From Rickettsiales bacterium (GTDB lineage Bacteria > Pseudomonadota > Alphaproteobacteria > Rickettsiales > CANDYO01): a DNA stretch of 15,622 bases. Location of the stretch: the NCBI GenBank assembly GCA_947424995.1, contig CANDYO010000032.1, forward strand, positions 1-15,622, written 5' to 3'. The notes beneath the pieces were generated by a model. That model worked only from the letters and a program-made list of their open reading frames with translations. It made no database searches and was not told where the DNA came from. Below are positions 13,222-15,622 of the stretch, in pieces. Numbering within the stretch: the stretch's first letter is position 1; every line of letters starts with the position of its first letter. Both the position numbers and the translations under genes were made by a program.

Positions 13222-14724
13222 ATGGAAGCTGGTCTTTCAGTTTTTGCAATCGATGCTCTAGAGATTTTAGCCGATACTTTAATGGTTACGATTACTGGGC
13301 TTATTATTTGGAGTCTTAGTGCCTATATCATAGATAAGCGTCAAACAAAGAGTACTTTAAGACGTAACCATCCTCTTATAGCTAGGTTTAGATATGTTTT
13401 TGAAGAGTTAGGGGTTTTCTTTAGGCAGTATTTTTTTACTAATGATCGTGATGAAATGCCATTCAATCGAGCTGAGCGTTCATGGGTATATCGAGCTGCA
13501 AAAAATGTGGATAGTACTGTTCCATTCGGTTCTTCTCTTGATATACGTGAACCTGGTACCGTTTTTTTCGTTCATAGTGCATTTCCAACTTTAGAAACAG
13601 ATGCTTTAAAATTATCAACTCTTATTATTGGGCCATTTTGCAGAAAGCCGTATACGGCGAGATCAATTTTTAATATTTCGGCTATGAGTTATGGGTCAAT
13701 TTCAATCCCAGCAATAAAAGCATTATCAAACGGAGCAAGAGAAGCGGGGATATGGTTAAATACTGGAGAGGGTGGTCTATCTAAGTATCACTTAGAAGGT
13801 GGAGGGGATATTGTTTTTCAGTTCGGTACAGCTAAATTCGGTGTTCGTGAAAAAGCAGGTGGTTTTGACGAAGGAAAATTAAGAGAAATTGCTGCGCATG
13901 AACAAGTAAAAATGTTTGAGATAAAACTAAGTCAAGGAGCTAAACCAGGCAAAGGTGGAATATTGCCAGGCATAAAAGTTACCCAAGAAATTGCAGAAAT
14001 TAGAGGAATCGAGATTGGTAAAGACGCGATTAGCCCCAATCGCCATCCTGAGCTTAATAATGTTGCTGATTTGCTTGACATGATTCAATATGTTCGTAAC
14101 ATTACGGGAAAACCTGTTGGTTTTAAATTGGCAGTTGGTTCTTTTGACTTTTTTGAGATGCTTTGCACTTATATCAATGAACGTGGTATAGAAAGCGCCC
14201 CTGATTTTATTACTATAGATAGTGCTGATGGTGGAACTGGTGCAGCTCCAGCAAGTTTAGTAGATTCTATGGGATTACCAATCAAAGAAAGCTTGCCGTT
14301 AGTAATTAATATAATTAAGAAATATAGATTACGAGATAGAATTAAAATCATTGCTAGTGGAAAGTTAATTACTCCAACTGAGGTGGCTTGGGCATTATGT
14401 GCTGGAGCGGATTTTGTTAATTCTGCGCGTGGGTTTATGTTTGCTCTTGGTTGTATTCAAGCGCTGCAATGCAATAAAAATACTTGCCCAACTGGAATCA
14501 CTACTCATAATGTTAAACTTCAATATGGTTTAGACCCAACAAATAAAGCTGAACGGGTGCGGTATTATGCGCAAAATATGGAAAAAGAACTTGAGCTTAT
14601 TGCTCATGCCTGTGGAGTTGGTGAGCCTAGGATGCTTAGTCGTCAACATGCAAGAATTGTATCGACAGCTGGACACTCTGTGAGCATGGAAGATTTATAT
14701 CCTGAATATGCCCATCCTGAGTAA
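13222..14724 (+). CDS. Membrane-anchored FMN-binding glutamate synthase-like protein
   Basis: The 500-residue protein carries the FMN/Fe-S synthase domain of GltB without the glutamine amidotransferase domain (the FMN-binding glutamate synthase family, as in B. subtilis YerD). A membrane helix lies at about 13-37, then a basic stretch. Domain motifs run in order: ISAMSYGSIS and NTGEGG (about 151-180), GAKPGKGGILPG (239-250), SPNRHPE (271-277), DSADGGTGAAP (333-343), IIASGKL, ARGFMFALGC, and the 3Fe-4S cysteines Cys411, Cys417 and Cys422 spaced C-x5-C-x4-C. All expected FMN and cluster residues appear present. Lacking an amidotransferase, it may use free ammonia or perform another oxidoreductase reaction; the substrate is not settled for this family. 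It stands alone behind its own promoter. Confidence 0.92.
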   Translation: MEAGLSVFAIDALEILADTLMVTITGLIIWSLSAYIIDKRQTKSTLRRNHPLIARFRYVFEELGVFFRQYFFTNDRDEMPFNRAERSWVYRAAKNVDSTVPFGSSLDIREPGTVFFVHSAFPTLETDALKLSTLIIGPFCRKPYTARSIFNISAMSYGSISIPAIKALSNGAREAGIWLNTGEGGLSKYHLEGGGDIVFQFGTAKFGVREKAGGFDEGKLREIAAHEQVKMFEIKLSQGAKPGKGGILPGIKVTQEIAEIRGIEIGKDAISPNRHPELNNVADLLDMIQYVRNITGKPVGFKLAVGSFDFFEMLCTYINERGIESAPDFITIDSADGGTGAAPASLVDSMGLPIKESLPLVINIIKKYRLRDRIKIIASGKLITPTEVAWALCAGADFVNSARGFMFALGCIQALQCNKNTCPTGITTHNVKLQYGLDPTNKAERVRYYAQNMEKELELIAHACGVGEPRMLSRQHARIVSTAGHSVSMEDLYPEYAHPE

Positions 14725-14807
14725 GTTAGTAAAAACTAATATCTTATTGACAAGCGTTAACTAATTACGTATGTATTAATAATATATTTATATTGTAAGT
14801 AATTATC

Positions 14808-15622
14808 ATGACTAAAGAAGCAGAATTGAAAATTTTTGATCCTACAATATTGACTACACATGACATAGTATGCCTTGCTACTGTAAAATCGTATGATGTC
14901 GAATATGGTAATTTCGTAAGAAGTCAGAAAAATAACAAAGTAATCTATACCTTTAATCACCAGCAAATGGATTCGGATAGATTACCACATGTTGAGTATA
15001 TAATATTTCCTGATCAAGAAGCGAAGCCTCAAGATAATCAGTGGGTTATTGGTTTCTCAAGAAAGTCTAATCAAGAAAGTGATCTACTTTCTATTACCAA
15101 GTTATTAGATATTTTAGATGCAGAATATAAATTAGATATAGATATTATATCAGATACTCAAACTATTGATGTTTTGACAGTAAAAACAAGAACTATAGAG
15201 GCTTTATCTGCTGTTATAAATCTTTATGAAAATGTTATTATAGAAGTACGTATGTCTTTAATAACTTCTTTAAAAGAGATGGTAAAGTGGGAGAGTCTTG
15301 AAACTATAGATATGATTAATACTAAAGTAGCTGGTTGGCTTTCTCTTGCAGAAAGAGCTTTATCACAAGAAAATATTGGTCTGTTAGCTTTGCCAAATGA
15401 AAAAATAGCAAATCAAAAATGTGAAAAAATAGATACCTACCAATATGAATCTGTCTGTCCGTATGACCTTTCAAATGCATATTCTTCAGTATATTTATAT
15501 AATTTAATTTCACCAAATATATCACAATCATGGAATAAATCTAACGATCTTATTATAAGTGATGAATTAAGAGTTATCAACGAGTATACAATAATATGTA
15601 AGGATAATAGCTATGTTAATCC
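14808..15622 (+). CDS. Hypothetical protein, 3' end beyond the window
   Basis: An open frame runs from ATG at 14808 without a stop to the window edge, 271 complete codons. I translated it by hand across every line and found no break. The product is unrecognised: acidic N-terminal part with an isolated hydrophobic strand pattern, a helical Asp/Ile/Leu-rich middle (about 95-180) and a Tyr/Asn-rich C-terminal part. There is no signal peptide or membrane segment. The ribosome binding site is weak (GTAAG about 8 bases upstream), and no promoter was found in the 83-base gap after the glutamate-synthase-like gene, so it may be read through from there. Its length and openness in an AT-rich region argue that it is real. 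Confidence 0.75.
   Translation, partial: MTKEAELKIFDPTILTTHDIVCLATVKSYDVEYGNFVRSQKNNKVIYTFNHQQMDSDRLPHVEYIIFPDQEAKPQDNQWVIGFSRKSNQESDLLSITKLLDILDAEYKLDIDIISDTQTIDVLTVKTRTIEALSAVINLYENVIIEVRMSLITSLKEMVKWESLETIDMINTKVAGWLSLAERALSQENIGLLALPNEKIANQKCEKIDTYQYESVCPYDLSNAYSSVYLYNLISPNISQSWNKSNDLIISDELRVINEYTIICKDNSYVN

Noticed and set aside
14169..14351. Minus-strand frame of 60 codons in the glutamate-synthase-like gene
   Set aside because: Antisense to highly conserved FMN-site motifs.
14757..15531. Minus-strand frames at 14757-14966 and 15322-15531
   Set aside because: Both fall antisense to the open frame that starts at 14808 and runs to the window edge; neither has a ribosome binding site that I can see.

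Overview
The window looks like the AT-rich chromosome of an obligate intracellular or host-associated alphaproteobacterium, most likely a member of the Rickettsiales (Rickettsia/Orientia/Megaira-like). The reasons are the strong AT bias, loosely packed genes in mixed orientation, ankyrin-repeat and other eukaryote-facing proteins, and several palindromic GC-richer elements of about 90-140 bp, one of them inside an open reading frame in the manner of Rickettsia palindromic elements. The taxonomic call is inference; no rRNA or other diagnostic marker gene is present.

Layout. Positions 1-2118 (+): a decayed left edge, an ankyrin-repeat protein with a C-terminal hydrophobic segment (GTG start, no visible ribosome binding site), a (GTAGA)7 tandem repeat at its stop codon, then an orphan 321-residue protein ending in a strong hairpin. 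Positions 2166-4236: a divergent pair, a FkbM-type methyltransferase carrying a signal peptide (-) and an M20 amidohydrolase/peptidase (+). Positions 4255-5885: two copies of one palindromic element bracket and invade the 5' end of tag (3-methyladenine DNA glycosylase I, -); a divergent DUF218/YdcF-like gene (+) shares an intergenic region with a well-formed tag promoter and a perfect inverted repeat. Positions 6010-8184 (+): a large membrane-anchored protein with 87-bp coding repeats and a His-rich segment. Positions 8235-10241: another palindromic element and a tandem pair of EamA/DMT transporters (about 69% identical). Positions 10287-10667: a further palindromic element, a hairpin and a very His-rich 65-residue protein (-). 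Positions 10849-12539 (+): a 488-residue protein with a zeta-toxin/adenylate-kinase-like P-loop kinase region, followed closely by a small ORF. Positions 12575-12877 (-): a 100-residue orphan with a PP1-docking-like motif. Positions 13222-14724 (+): a membrane-anchored FMN/Fe-S glutamate-synthase-like protein behind a good sigma-70 promoter. Positions 14808-15622 (+): an unrecognised ORF running off the right edge.

There is no single operon binding these genes. Housekeeping functions (tag, M20, DUF218, DMT transporters, glutamate-synthase-like) are mixed with candidate host-interaction or conflict proteins (ankyrin, exported methyltransferase, zeta-like kinase, coiled-coil membrane protein, PP1-motif orphan). 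The most notable observations are the in-frame palindromic element in tag, the family of palindromic elements sharing a GTCATCC-like terminus, the zeta-like kinase with its small downstream partner, and the exported FkbM methyltransferase.
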